A stretch of DNA of 64,000 bases from positions 1,922,001 to 1,986,000 of the forward strand of contig OX337229.1 of assembly GCA_946965045.2 (NCBI GenBank). The letters are read 5' to 3'. The position numbers and the translations under genes were made by a program. This document shows positions 10,213 to 19,941 of the stretch, in pieces (position 1 is the first letter of the stretch; each line of letters begins with the position of its first letter). The notes under the pieces are model-generated. The model was not told where the DNA came from, did not search any database, and saw only the letters and a list, made by a program, of their open reading frames with translations. The DNA comes from Epithemia pelagica. Lineage: Eukaryota; Bacillariophyta; Bacillariophyceae; Surirellales; Surirellaceae.

Positions 10213-12168
10213 CTATTGTTGAACCTTCTTTTCATCATTCAGTACCTTTGGAGCACCATCACCATTTGTTTTTCTTCGCAACTCTTCCAGTTCTTTTCCT
10301 TGTTTCTCAAGTTTCTTAACAAGCATTTGAATTTGTGCTTCCATAGACGGCGATGGTGTTGCTGGCGTTTCTTCTGGCAATTGTGGCATGTCCAGGCCGT
10401 TGTCCTTGGAGTTGATGTGATTCTCTGTTTGTGGAGTGAGTTGAATTTCTTTTCGCGGGGTCAATTGATTCTCCATTCGTGGAGACCACTCCCCCTTGCT
10501 AGCTACGACGGTGTGGGAAAACCGCGGTCTTGGTGGAGTTTGAGGGACTGCTTCCGCAGTAGAACCCTTTCCCAATTTGGAGTCTTGGAGACTCGGTCGA
10601 CCCTTGCAAACATTCAGATAATATTCGGCTTCGGCTCTCCAGAAATGATCGGGATGGTAACCGGCATACATTGTGATTAACGCTTCGTTGAATTGAGCTT
10701 GAAGAGTGACCAACGGAATTTCATTGGGTATATTTCGAAAAGGATTTTCCAATTCACGCGCCACTTCGTGAATTCCCGACAAGCAGGTAATGGTCAAAAA
10801 TGTCAAGACACAGCCAACCCATGCTTCGTCGGTATACTGATCCATCAAAAAGGACACGGCCGGAATTGCCACCAAAATGTAAATGGCCGACAGTTGCGCA
10901 TGTGGAAAGGGGAATGGGACAAACATGATTTTGCGCGCGTGGTTATAGTGGATCATACCGTCACCCAAGAACTGAATGATCCGACTAATAATGGGCGGGC
11001 CGACATTTCCCGTAGATCCAGCCAAGTGTTCGCGAACAATGAATTCGGACAGCCACTGCCAGCACAACTGCGTCTTGGCATAGGGCCCACGACTCATTTG
11101 CAAAAAGCGAATCTCCCCCTCGGACACACCGCCAATGATAGGCATCGGCCGACTGGCATTGTACCGTGTTCGCTCCTCGTCCGATCGGCCCATGCCCAGG
11201 AAATTCATAAATTTATTCCACCTCGACGATTCAAAGGTGCTATCGCCTTCCAATGGGTTGACCTTGGGCCAATCAGCACCTGGCAAGTAAATATCCAAAG
11301 GAGATTCGCTGCCCTCAATGTCATTGCGCAACGTTGCGAGTGCTACACCACACATGAGCGACGCCAAGTGGGCCAGTTCCTGAAGAAAGAGAGGTGCCGT
11401 TCGTCCTCCCTGAAAAGATGCAAAACCACCCTTGGGAATGGATCGTTGAAATGGCTTTTTCGGGTCGAAATACGTGGCTTTTTCGTCATCAAAGAGGGCT
11501 CCAAAATTACCATCCAATTTCGGCATGCCTTCCAGTGGATTGGGTAATTTGTCCAGACGATCCGATGCTTTGGGACCGGACATGTCACTTCCTTCCGAGG
11601 AATGTCGTTTGTGAGAGCTCGATGATCCATTTCTTTTTTTGAAATTATTTTGAAATCTGGCATCTTGTACCGATTCAATGGATTTCGTGGTGGCCCGCTC
11701 GGAGATGCGTCCCACATCCATGTAGGACTCGGTCGAAAGTTGGGTCTGACGATCTTCCCGCTCTCGTGAGAGAAAATGAGCATTTAACTCCGGGTATTCA
11801 AAAAACGAAGGCGGCTTGATGTGATTGTAATGATCGCATTGCAAATGATAAATAGCCGTATGCGACGTGGCGTCCATCCATTTGCTCATCATGTGAAAGA
11901 CGGCCGAATTGGCTTCCCAATAGCGCGCATAGGCGGCTTGTGCTCGAAAGACCAACAAAAATGTCAAGGCCGAAATGAGGATACCAACCGCGTAGGGGTG
12001 TGGAATTTCGTCGGGATTGGTGTCCGATCCAGAACTGTCCCAAAAGGAGCGAATCAGGGCAAAGACACAGACGGCAAAAAACCCCGAAAAACAGGCCCGG
12101 TAGGCCGCACTGCCATGAATGCGAAAAAGAGTCCCGAGCCCAAAGGCGGTCTTGTGATATTGAATCAT
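10213..12168 (-). CDS. Bestrophin-like anion channel
   Basis: A 651-aa single-exon protein from ATG 12168. The family features are clear: an N-terminal GTLFRIHGSAAYRA-type entry, a first membrane pair (residues about 25-80, including LLVFRAQAAYARYWEA), and a later pair around FPHAQLSAIYILVAIPAVSF and WVGCVLTFLTITCL. The bestrophin signature ELENPFRNIPNEIPL follows. The insert between membrane pairs (about residues 115-260) is long, charged and probably disordered. The C-terminus is Thr/Pro-rich and ends in a short coiled coil. Bestrophins conduct chloride and, in algae, bicarbonate; related algal proteins feed bicarbonate to the thylakoid lumen. No plastid presequence is seen, so the plasma membrane, an inner membrane or an undetected targeting signal remain open. 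Confidence 0.9.
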   Translation of the reverse strand: MIQYHKTAFGLGTLFRIHGSAAYRACFSGFFAVCVFALIRSFWDSSGSDTNPDEIPHPYAVGILISALTFLLVFRAQAAYARYWEANSAVFHMMSKWMDATSHTAIYHLQCDHYNHIKPPSFFEYPELNAHFLSREREDRQTQLSTESYMDVGRISERATTKSIESVQDARFQNNFKKRNGSSSSHKRHSSEGSDMSGPKASDRLDKLPNPLEGMPKLDGNFGALFDDEKATYFDPKKPFQRSIPKGGFASFQGGRTAPLFLQELAHLASLMCGVALATLRNDIEGSESPLDIYLPGADWPKVNPLEGDSTFESSRWNKFMNFLGMGRSDEERTRYNASRPMPIIGGVSEGEIRFLQMSRGPYAKTQLCWQWLSEFIVREHLAGSTGNVGPPIISRIIQFLGDGMIHYNHARKIMFVPFPFPHAQLSAIYILVAIPAVSFLMDQYTDEAWVGCVLTFLTITCLSGIHEVARELENPFRNIPNEIPLVTLQAQFNEALITMYAGYHPDHFWRAEAEYYLNVCKGRPSLQDSKLGKGSTAEAVPQTPPRPRFSHTVVASKGEWSPRMENQLTPRKEIQLTPQTENHINSKDNGLDMPQLPEETPATPSPSMEAQIQMLVKKLEKQGKELEELRRKTNGDGAPKVLNDEKKVQQ

Positions 12169-13626
12169 GGTGTTTGATTCAGTTCAGGTAAAGCAGTTCC
12201 ACGGGTGCAAGAAATAAACGACCAGAATGGGGGATGGTTGGCTTGAGCGTGTGACGAATGAATGAACGTTTCGTTTACAATTCCTTTTCAATCCAAATAT
12301 GCAGTGAACGACTGCGCCTTACTGCAGCTCGATGAGTTTCCTTTCTGCTTATGCAGAACGATAAACGAAGACCGGTTGTGTGGGGACAGGTTATTTTGAC
12401 ATGTAGAGAAGAGACCCTTGGTCGTGGCGAATGGTGGAGGGAGATTGAAGGAGGTACATGAGACTTGGGCTTGAGGTACCCCCTAGCGGGAGTGACTTAA
12501 AGGGTGTAATTTCTCTGAGCCAGAAACTACAACCTCAAAACCACCCTCGCTAGGAGGTAGGGGTTGGGGGTTACGTAGTGAAATAATCTCTAGCGGAAAC
12601 AGATGGTATTCTAGTTTATTCACGAATAGCGCGTTCTTTTGTATTGTGTGCAACTGCGGCGAGTCCTGTAATGCCCTTCGTCACTTTCATCCGATAGGGT
12701 GTATTATTGCCGAGTGCGTTGTGGCCGCAAAAGTTCCGCTTCTTGCTGTTGAGGACTTGCACGCGCGAGAGTGGACTTCACTGTGTAATAATCTGTAGCC
12801 AGAGGTAAACCCAACGGCTGCAAGGTGAAATTCCCGGCAGAACTGCGCGAACTAAGGTGATATCTTTCGATCTTTCGTATGCATTGGCAAGATGCCACTC
12901 ATGCAAGAGCCTTGGAGTTTGACATTCGAAAGGCGTCTGCGGACGCAACATGAGAGACAAGCACACAGATTCTGCGAGTCTGTCTTGGAGCTCGATTTTA
13001 CTTCTAGGAAGACGACATGGTGGTCGAAATCGGATGGTCGAGGCGATCCGACTCGATGCTCTGGAGTGCTTCACGTTTTCTAGGTAGCTCGTTTGCATAC
13101 TTTGGAACCTTTTCATCGGTGCGGACCATTCAGACAATGGAACAACTTATTTGGTCGCGTTGCAGGATACTGTAAATGTCTGGACTAAAATGAATACACC
13201 CCCTGATGCCATTCCCATGTTCTAATCATGACGGGCTCTTGCTCCATCGTCTCTTTTCCACATTCCATGGTTATTTTGTGGGATCGACGCAAAAAGTGGT
13301 GGGCCATGTGAAAGTTTGGGGTCTGTTTGAGGATGTCCGGTCTCGAAAATTTGGAACTCGGAAGCTCGACGGCTTGCCCAAGCAACAAAAAGTGGCATAG
13401 TGGTAGGGACTATTATAGTAACGAGTGGGGAAAATATGCTGTCAATTAACAATCCCATACGAGCTGTTTGGTCGTGATTTCACTACTTAACAGAAGATTC
13501 GCCCAACATATTTCCGAAACCCCCTGTCCACTTTCTCAAAGGGAGAGCAGAGAGAGCAAGAATGTACCGCCCACACAACTTTCGTGAGTTGATCCTGCCA
13601 AACTTTCGTCCACCTTTGTCGTCACC
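12169..13626. other. Long gene-free stretch
   Basis: About 1.46 kb without a supported gene. Short frames occur on both strands but none has a domain, splice partner or convincing start. Around 12478-12565 two imperfect inverted segments (ccccctagcg and cgctaggaggtagggg) suggest a decayed mobile element, but I could not define its ends. A missing 5' exon of the cysteine-repeat gene could lie near the right end. Confidence 0.5.
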
Positions 13627-15677
13627 ATGACAACCCCCAATATTGACCCGCCCATGGACATGGGTCCTCCAGCGAGTAGTATGGTGCCCTCGATGACACC
13701 TTCGTTTATAGAGGCGGCATTCTCTGCCGTTCCGACCATTACGACAGAATCTCCCACCGTCAACGCAACCGTATCGGCCTCACCCACCGTCAACGCAACC
13801 TTTGCATCATCCGAGTCTCCCACGTGGAACGAATCCATGTCCTATGACGACTCTGCTTCTCCAAGTATTTCTCCCAGTGACGAATCACCAAGTCATCCAA
13901 CCGTCCGTCCTACTCCTTCCAGTCCCTTTCCCTATCGAGCCGAAGGGGACAGTAGCTTTGGCCATCAGTGGCAAGACGAATACAATTTGGCTCATCAACA
14001 CGCCTTTCGACGACCTGGATGGTCCTATGGAGACCCCTCATCCGGATCGTCGCCCTTTTGTTATCGCAATCTGTGCTACAATATTACCGAAGCCTGTGAT
14101 ACCTTTGGTGGCGAATTCTTGCATTCCAGTGTGTGCAGCTTCCCCGAAGATGTCAAAATTTCCGGTCCCTCGTGTTGGAGAGGAGCCTGTACGGCGGCAG
14201 GGTACACACAATGTCGGGAAATCGGTGGTGTTCATGTCGGTGAACCGGACGGAAGTGGAGGTCCCCAGTGGTGTGTGTTCAATGGGGCTCATTCCATGCT
14301 GGGACCCATGTGTTATGGACGGTAAGTAAACGTCGTTGTGGCTTTTTTGTGTTCCACGCGAGTAAACTCTGGACGAGTGTCATGTTGTAACTGACGCTTA
14401 TGGGTGATGCTTTGTCATGACACAAATAGGGAATGCTATGAAACGGAAGCCCTCGAGGCATGTAATGAAGTCGAGGGAACAATCTGGAACAGCAACTATT
14501 GCTTTGTCGAAGGTTACCACACACCGATTGGGCCAATCTGCTGGAATGGTCATTGTATTGTTGGTGATGCGCAAAACAAGTGCCAAGATCTTGGTGGTAC
14601 CGTATTTGCCAAGCGATGGTGTCTCTTGTCAGGATGCGACCGCACGGGTAAGTATCGAGAAAGGACGAGGGAAAAGCATGGTTTCCATTGCATCTACAGG
14701 TACTGACACACAAGTCTTTCCCCTCTTGAATCTGGTCAAATGAACTTGATGGCGTAACATGTAGTTATTGGTCCAACCTGTTCCATGGCTCCGTCATCTT
14801 TCGAACAGCAGTGCTTCCAAGATGAGACGGTCAAAGTATGTCGAAGACTGGGCGGTACCCAAATAGCGAATCGCTTCTGCGTGCTGGACGGTACAGATTG
14901 GACCTTTATCGGTCCAACTGTCTATGAGAAAACAGAAACCATTGGTCAAACCAACGACTTTTGTCGGGAATTGAAGCAAAGTACGACCAATTTCTTTAAC
15001 TTTATGGATTCGTACGAAATTGCCGGTCGGTTCTGTCTGGTCAATGAACGCATCCCAACCACCACACCCTTTTGCACGGATTCGGGATGCAACATAACCA
15101 TGGGCAAGAAATTTTGTGAGCGATTCAATGGAAAGACGCTGGCAGGAGGTTTCATGTGCTCCTTGTGTGACTCTTTCCGACAAGTGGTTGGACCACTGAG
15201 TTGGAATGGAACCCTCCTGGAAGGGAATCCAAAGTATTGCGAGGGGGCCTTTTGTGCCATTCCCCGCCGAGGTACGCAACGCAGAATGCCAACCCAACTT
15301 GTTGAAACGGTCAGAACTCGTTCAATATCCTCACTCTTGGAGTTGCTTGGATTCTTCTTATACCCTATGGATCGAACAATGACGATATTGCAGCAAAAGA
15401 TTCGACAGAGAATGCACGATGTCCAAATGCAGAGCCTGTAATTGGTCGTTGCGGTTCGTTTGGTGGCGCCGTTGGTGTTCCTGGCGAAGCTAATGATGTT
15501 TTTACGGGAGAAGATGATGATGGTAATGGTGATGCCAGTGAAAGCCCTGGTGGTGATGACAACAATAACAACGGTGCTTCATCCGGCTCAATGCAGAGTC
15601 GACGTGTGACGGCTCTGGTTGTATATGCTTCTCTCTTCTGGATGGTACACTCGGTCCGTTCCTTGGGCTCTTATTAG
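13627..15677 (+). CDS. Cysteine-repeat surface protein with Ser/Thr-rich stalk, four exons
   Basis: Exons 13627-14321, 14430-14647, 14765-15271 and 15394-15677 join in frame to 567 aa. Introns of 108, 117 and 122 nt have GTAAGT, GTAAGT and GTACGC donors. The first 110 residues are rich in Ser, Thr and Pro, with N-glycosylation sites in two adjacent copies of SPTVNAT, like an extracellular stalk. Then follow about six repeats of 40-50 residues: paired cysteines, a GG step, another Cys, and IGPxCWxGxC (ISGPSCWRGAC, IGPICWNGHC, VIGPTCSMA, VVGPLSWNGT). The tail is Asp/Asn/Gly-rich and ends in a hydrophobic segment (TALVVYASLFWMVHSV), suiting a membrane or GPI anchor. No signal peptide is visible at the ATG chosen, so a 5' exon may be missing. 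I know no named family; cell-surface adhesion is a guess. Confidence 0.7.
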
Positions 15678-16397
15678 AGCAAGGAAAATGAGTCTTGTGC
15701 TGACCGACCACTGTGGCGAATCTTCTATTTCTTGGCTGGGATTCCCCATAGCTTCGAATTCGAATGGGGTGCAAATTGCGTCGTCGAACAGACCTGTGTT
15801 AGACAATTGATCTGGGAAAGTACCGAGGATTGAGATTGTTGTATTTTATGTTTAGCGGGACTAGTTTAATCTGTAGGAGTAAATTCTTTTAGTTTTTGTT
15901 CACCCACATTGCCTTATCAGGAAAACTGGCGTCTCTCACAACAAAAACACATGGCCGCACGGGGGAATCGGCGGCATCATTGAACGACTTGGTCGTTGGT
16001 GGGCATCAAAAGTTGAACACAAAGCTACCGTGCCTATTGAGAATAGAAAAGTGATTAAAGCTAGGTGTACATCTCCTTGTGGAATCGATAACGAAACTTT
16101 TGGAACGAAGCTTTTGCTCCAACATTAGACCAATGTAAGTCGATTCGGTCGACTGTAGACTTTTCTCTCAGGAACCAGAGGCTAGAGAGAAACTTTTCTT
16201 TCGGTATAGTCATAGCTCCCATAGCTCATTCGACTTCGGGATTCGAGAACCAAAACCACTGGGAGATGGGGTAATCCTGAGCAGGTCGCTACCTTACCAG
16301 TCAGATACTGACTGTGACCTATAGGAGTTACCGAACGCTTTTTCTGCATAGAGAACACTCTAGCGACAAAAGATGATATACCGACTGCTAGTACTAT
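15678..16397. other. Intergenic left flank of the transposon
   Basis: No gene is seen between the stop of the cysteine-repeat gene and the transposon. An imperfect palindrome lies near 16138-16157 (gtcgattcggtcgac). Confidence 0.5.
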
Positions 16398-16400
16398 TAA
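16398..16400. repeat. Target-site duplication TAA, left
   Basis: TAA directly outside the left inverted repeat, matched by TAA at 19263-19265 outside the right one. Confidence 0.7.
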
Positions 16401-16419
16401 AACCCACCACCACCCGGTT
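16401..16419 (+). repeat. Left terminal inverted repeat
   Basis: AACCCACCACCACCCGGTT; the reverse complement of the right end differs only at the first two bases. Confidence 0.85.
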
Positions 16420-16443
16420 CATAACCGCTACATATTTGTACTG

Positions 16444-17382
16444 CTAGTCATCTTCCACTTCGATCTGAAACACTTTCGCCTCACCATTTTCAATCTTCAT
16501 CTGAACCAGATTCACCACTGCTCCAAACACCTTGTGATGCCCATCCAGATCTCCTCTGTATTTCTCCTTTAAGATATTGTAATGTTTCAGTAAATTGTTG
16601 ACAGTTTCATGTCTCGCCCTGGCATCAGCCATCATCTTGTCTTGATAGTCATTTCTTCCAGTAGGTGTGACAAAGTAGCATCCAGAATCGTTGTAACCAC
16701 CATCAGCAATCACTTTCTCATTCGGTAGTAGCTCTTGAACAAGCCAGTCTCTGGCAATCCGTAGGTCTGGCCAAGCGCCACAAGGGAATGCACCATTCCA
16801 CCACACTATCCAGCCAGTTTTCAGGCAGATTCCCACCTCATACCTCACACCTGCTCCCTTAAACTTGTGCGAGTACCATTTTGGATCAAAAGGTGACGGC
16901 TCCAAAATCCTGAAGTCAGTACCATCCAAACTAATGAAACAGACCTGTCCAGGTACACAACAATCAAACCTATTGTCCCATACAATCTGGTATAAGAACA
17001 ACAGCAATGGTCAGATATGAGGAGGACGACTTCATGGCAAATTCATGTAGGGCCATGTACTTACATAATTAAGACCACTATACAACAAATTTACAAACAC
17101 TTTGACCCACTTCCTGTAGGTCTTCCTCGTTGTTTTGGCTATTGAGACCATAACATCCTCTGTAGCATAGACTTTCAGAAAAGCCAGTGTCCACAACAAA
17201 TGACGAGGTGATGCACCTTTGGGCAATGAACTGTCCAGTTCATCCCACACATGAACACAGAGCAAAGGAGACATTCCAAAGTAAGAACGAAAAGCACGTG
17301 AGAAATCAAGTGAGTGTGAGTGTCTTGCTCTACCAAGCATTGGCAGAGCCAAGTTGATGAATGTTCGTTGTGTCACCAACAT
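16444..17382 (-). CDS. PIF/Harbinger DDE transposase, two exons
   Basis: Exon 1 is 17382-17065 and exon 2 is 16986-16444. The 78-nt intron starts GTAAGT and ends ACCAG. The product is 286 aa from the ATG at 17382 (MLVTQRTFINL). The catalytic fold is readable: first Asp at about residue 127 in FISLDGTDFRI, second Asp at about 201 in KVIADGGYND, and Glu at about 233 in ARARHETVNNLLK. The segment FDPKWYSHKFKGAGVRYEVG matches the strand preceding the second Asp in the DDE_Tnp_4 family. The enzyme would cut at the inverted repeats and insert at TWA targets. The N-terminal exon has an Arg/Lys-rich helix (KTTRKTYRKWVKVF) that could contact DNA. No stops or frameshifts are seen. Confidence 0.9.
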
Positions 17383-17720
17383 GGTGGGAGAAAACCGCTT
17401 TGGAAAATTTATGTTTGCTCAGTGTGTGTCGCGATGCTGACCACACCTTTACTCTGATCTCGGTCTGTCTGTGTGTAGTACTGTCAGTTCATTGGAACAG
17501 GTTTTTTAGAATTTCATCACGTTCATTTGATTGGCTGGTCAGTTGAGCAGTGACACTAAACTTTGTACTGTTCTACATATAGTGACCAATTCGAATTCGT
17601 GTCCGGTCATTGGAACCGGCCTGGAACGGTGCAGAAATCGATTCAAAAATCGTTTTCATTCAAAAACTGGAATTTCTGAATGGCCCTACCTCGCCAACAT
17701 CCTATTACTTTCTACATCTT

Positions 17721-17945
17721 AAGCGACCCACATATTGCCCTTATCTTGGGTTAACTGTGGGTCGCTTGATTATATCATTTGAACCACTAGAAAGTGTCCT
17801 GGGTCGGTTTTGAAAAGACGACCTGGCTCGAAAAAATCGACCCAGCTCGTTTTTTTAAAACCGACCCAGGACACCTTATAAGTGCCCTATTCACTTGGAC
17901 GAACGACCCACGGTTGACCCAAGGTAAGGGCAATACGTGGGTTGC
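17721..17945. repeat. Nested inverted repeats between the transposon genes
   Basis: Three hairpins are nested. The segment 17721-17767 has perfect 12-bp arms (aagcgacccaca / tgtgggtcgctt). The segment 17904-17945 is an inverted, slightly diverged copy of 17725-17763. Between them, 17794-17811 and 17857-17874 form a perfect 18-bp inverted repeat (gtgtcctgggtcggtttt). The motif AAAACCGACCCAG occurs in the right arm, inverted in the left arm, and again at 18011-18023. The region separates two divergent genes, so it may hold their promoters or transposase binding sites, or be a small foldback element inserted inside the transposon. Confidence 0.85.
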
Positions 17946-18138
17946 ACTACTTTAAGAATTGGAGCCAAATTGGGCATGGCCTCCTCGATTGAAAAATGGA
18001 GTCCATGATGAAAACCGACCCAGTCCGGATTTTGGTGAACTGTTTTTAGGGTCATAATTAGTTTTCGTGCGAACAGACCAGTCTGGTTTTGCACTCCCTC
18101 GCACTTTTGTTTTACGTACTAATAGTACCTATACTCCG

Positions 18139-19211
18139 ATGACCAGGTCTGGCCGCAACACTTTGGGTGAGGGTGCCCTACTTTCGTGGGATTCAAAGTC
18201 AAAAGATGCCGAATTCCTTGACAAAATCGTGTCAGAAGGCTTGATTCTGGAGAGCGCCACACCCAAATCTGTGTGGTTGGAACACGCTGTTTTCCAAAAG
18301 TACAAATTGGAATCATTCAGGTCGGCACTCAACAAAGCCAAAAAAAAATACCAAGTCCACTTGAAGGATCAACATGAGAGAGAGACTGGTCATGAGTTGT
18401 TGGGTCGTGGTGAGACGGCCCCATCTATGGATGGAAAGGTAAGGAACCCCAATGATGGAGATCTCAAACCAGCTCCTTCTTTGTTTGGGTCGTCCAAAGG
18501 ACAAGGTAAGTGCCAGTGTACACTGTTTGTTTGATTGTTGAGTCACTATCCTTACCTGTTGTGGTTTATTGTCTTTTATGACCAGGTGTTGCTGCCAAGG
18601 TTGCTCCTGAGTCTGTTGTCAGTGACGATGCTATGGTGAAGAAAAGGGCGGCAGGATCCATGCCATTACAGGAGACACTACAGGTACAACTACAACAAAA
18701 GAGGAAAAAGACAAATGAAGAAGACAGTGGTAATGACATGATGAGGAATTGGGAGCCTCCTCATGTCTTGACACAGTGGGTCGACGACAAGAAACAGCGT
18801 CATTTGGTGATTTTGGTGGTGTTGCCTACAGGTATTGCACATGAAGACACAACAAATTGCTTGATTGAAGTGGATCCGAGCCAGCTACAGGTACATGTGA
18901 AGGTAATTTGGCCTGACAACGCAACTCATATCCATTATCTAACCCAACACACGCACAGAGAGTGGCATGTCGAGGAGAAAAACCTACGAATGAAACTTGC
19001 TTTGGAAGACGCCATGAATCAGATGCGAAAAAGAGAAACAGACTTTGTCAGGTCAAAGTTTTCTCTTTCTCTTCCTTTCATGGTCCAAAGCAGGTTCGAC
19101 TACGAATTTATGTACGACACAACAAACGGATTCAGAGCGTTGTTGATTTCCCTACATGAGCCGGACGCACAGTTTGAAGGCGGCATGAAGCACAAGATGG
19201 TGCGTCTGTAA
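18139..19211 (+). CDS. Second gene of the Harbinger-type element (DNA-binding partner)
   Basis: Exon 1 is 18139-18505 and exon 2 is 18586-19211. The 80-nt intron has a GTAAGT donor and a GACCAG acceptor. The product is about 330 aa from ATG 18139 (MTRSGRNTLG). The first 80 residues form a helical, tryptophan- and lysine-containing block (ALLSWDSKSKDAEFLDKIV, SVWLEHAVFQKYKLESFRSA) that occupies the place of the Myb/SANT or MADF-like domain in Harbinger second proteins. The middle is Gln/Lys-rich (LQQKRKKTNEED), and the C-terminal half has beta-rich stretches (HLVILVVLPTG, LQVHVKVIWPD). Such partners carry the transposase to the nucleus and to the element ends. Role assigned from position and layout; sequence similarity to named Myb proteins is not obvious. 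Confidence 0.7.
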
Positions 19212-19243
19212 ATAAATGTAGTATGATTTGGGGCGGTTGCAAA

Positions 19244-19262
19244 AACCGGGTGGTGGTGGGCC
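19244..19262 (-). repeat. Right terminal inverted repeat
   Basis: AACCGGGTGGTGGTGGGCC, matching the left end in inverted orientation at 17 of 19 positions; TAA follows immediately. Confidence 0.85.
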
Positions 19263-19265
19263 TAA

Positions 19266-19941
19266 ATCTTTCTATTAGTTCTCTATTTGTCCATGTTCAT
19301 AGTTTATGCTATAGTACATCGATTAAGCGTTCTGGTCGTGTTCCGCTTTCTAGTCAGACTTTGCCTGGAATGACAGCGAGCTGCTCAGGATTACCCCAGC
19401 TCCCTGACCACATTCGGCTCTTCTTTTGAACAAATGGCTCAACTTTTCTTTTGCATAGAGAGATATCTCTGAAAGTTGGGAGGCCATGTTGTTGTCGTGT
19501 CGGCCGCACACACAAAGGATATTTGTCGTGTTTGGAAGCTTCGGCTGTGTGTTATCAAACATCCTCCTAACTGCTGGTGCTGCAAGGGGCTTCACCTCGT
19601 CTGGAGAAAAAGAGCCATTGTAAGTCTTCCTATTACGTGATTTGACAGGGGAAGGGCAATTAGAAATTCGTAAGGAAAGAACTCTATTCTGAATCCCACA
19701 TACACACACCCTCTCGATAACTTGTCATTTATCCCATGAACCATGAGTATTTCATGGAACCTTCTGTTTCACAAAACCTCATTTAGTTTGTCTGTACTTC
19801 TTTGGTTCATGGTGATACCTCTGTATCCTTCTATCTTCGCACCTCGATGATGTTCACTCCAGTCCTCTTTTTTCCGCCCGTTCATCATCACATTTACGTA
19901 TAGGCACCAAGGGGAAGAGGAATTCGAGCAGCAGTGTCGGA
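19266..19941. other. Intergenic, no gene seen
   Basis: Lies between the transposon and the oligopeptidase gene. Only short antisense frames without domains occur. Confidence 0.5.

Larger units (their letters stand above)
16401..19262. mobile_element. PIF/Harbinger-type DNA transposon, apparently complete
   Basis: The 2862-bp element is bounded by 19-bp terminal inverted repeats (16401-16419 and 19244-19262, 17 of 19 matching) and flanked by TAA on both sides (16398-16400 and 19263-19265). A 3-bp T-A-rich target duplication is typical of PIF/Harbinger. Inside are the two genes that define that superfamily: a DDE transposase on the minus strand and a second DNA-binding-type gene on the plus strand, divergently arranged. 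Both are open after splicing, and the transposase keeps its D-D-E residues. A 670-bp middle part between the genes carries nested inverted repeats. The near-identical ends and unbroken genes suggest a young, possibly still mobile copy. Confidence 0.85.

Noticed and set aside
10693-11547. Plus-strand frame of 284 codons inside the bestrophin gene
   Set aside because: It lies wholly antisense to a clear bestrophin coding region and shows no family pattern.
12478-12565. Imperfect inverted segments ccccctagcg / cgctaggaggtagggg
   Set aside because: Too short and too diverged to define element ends; recorded only as a hint of decayed repeat DNA.
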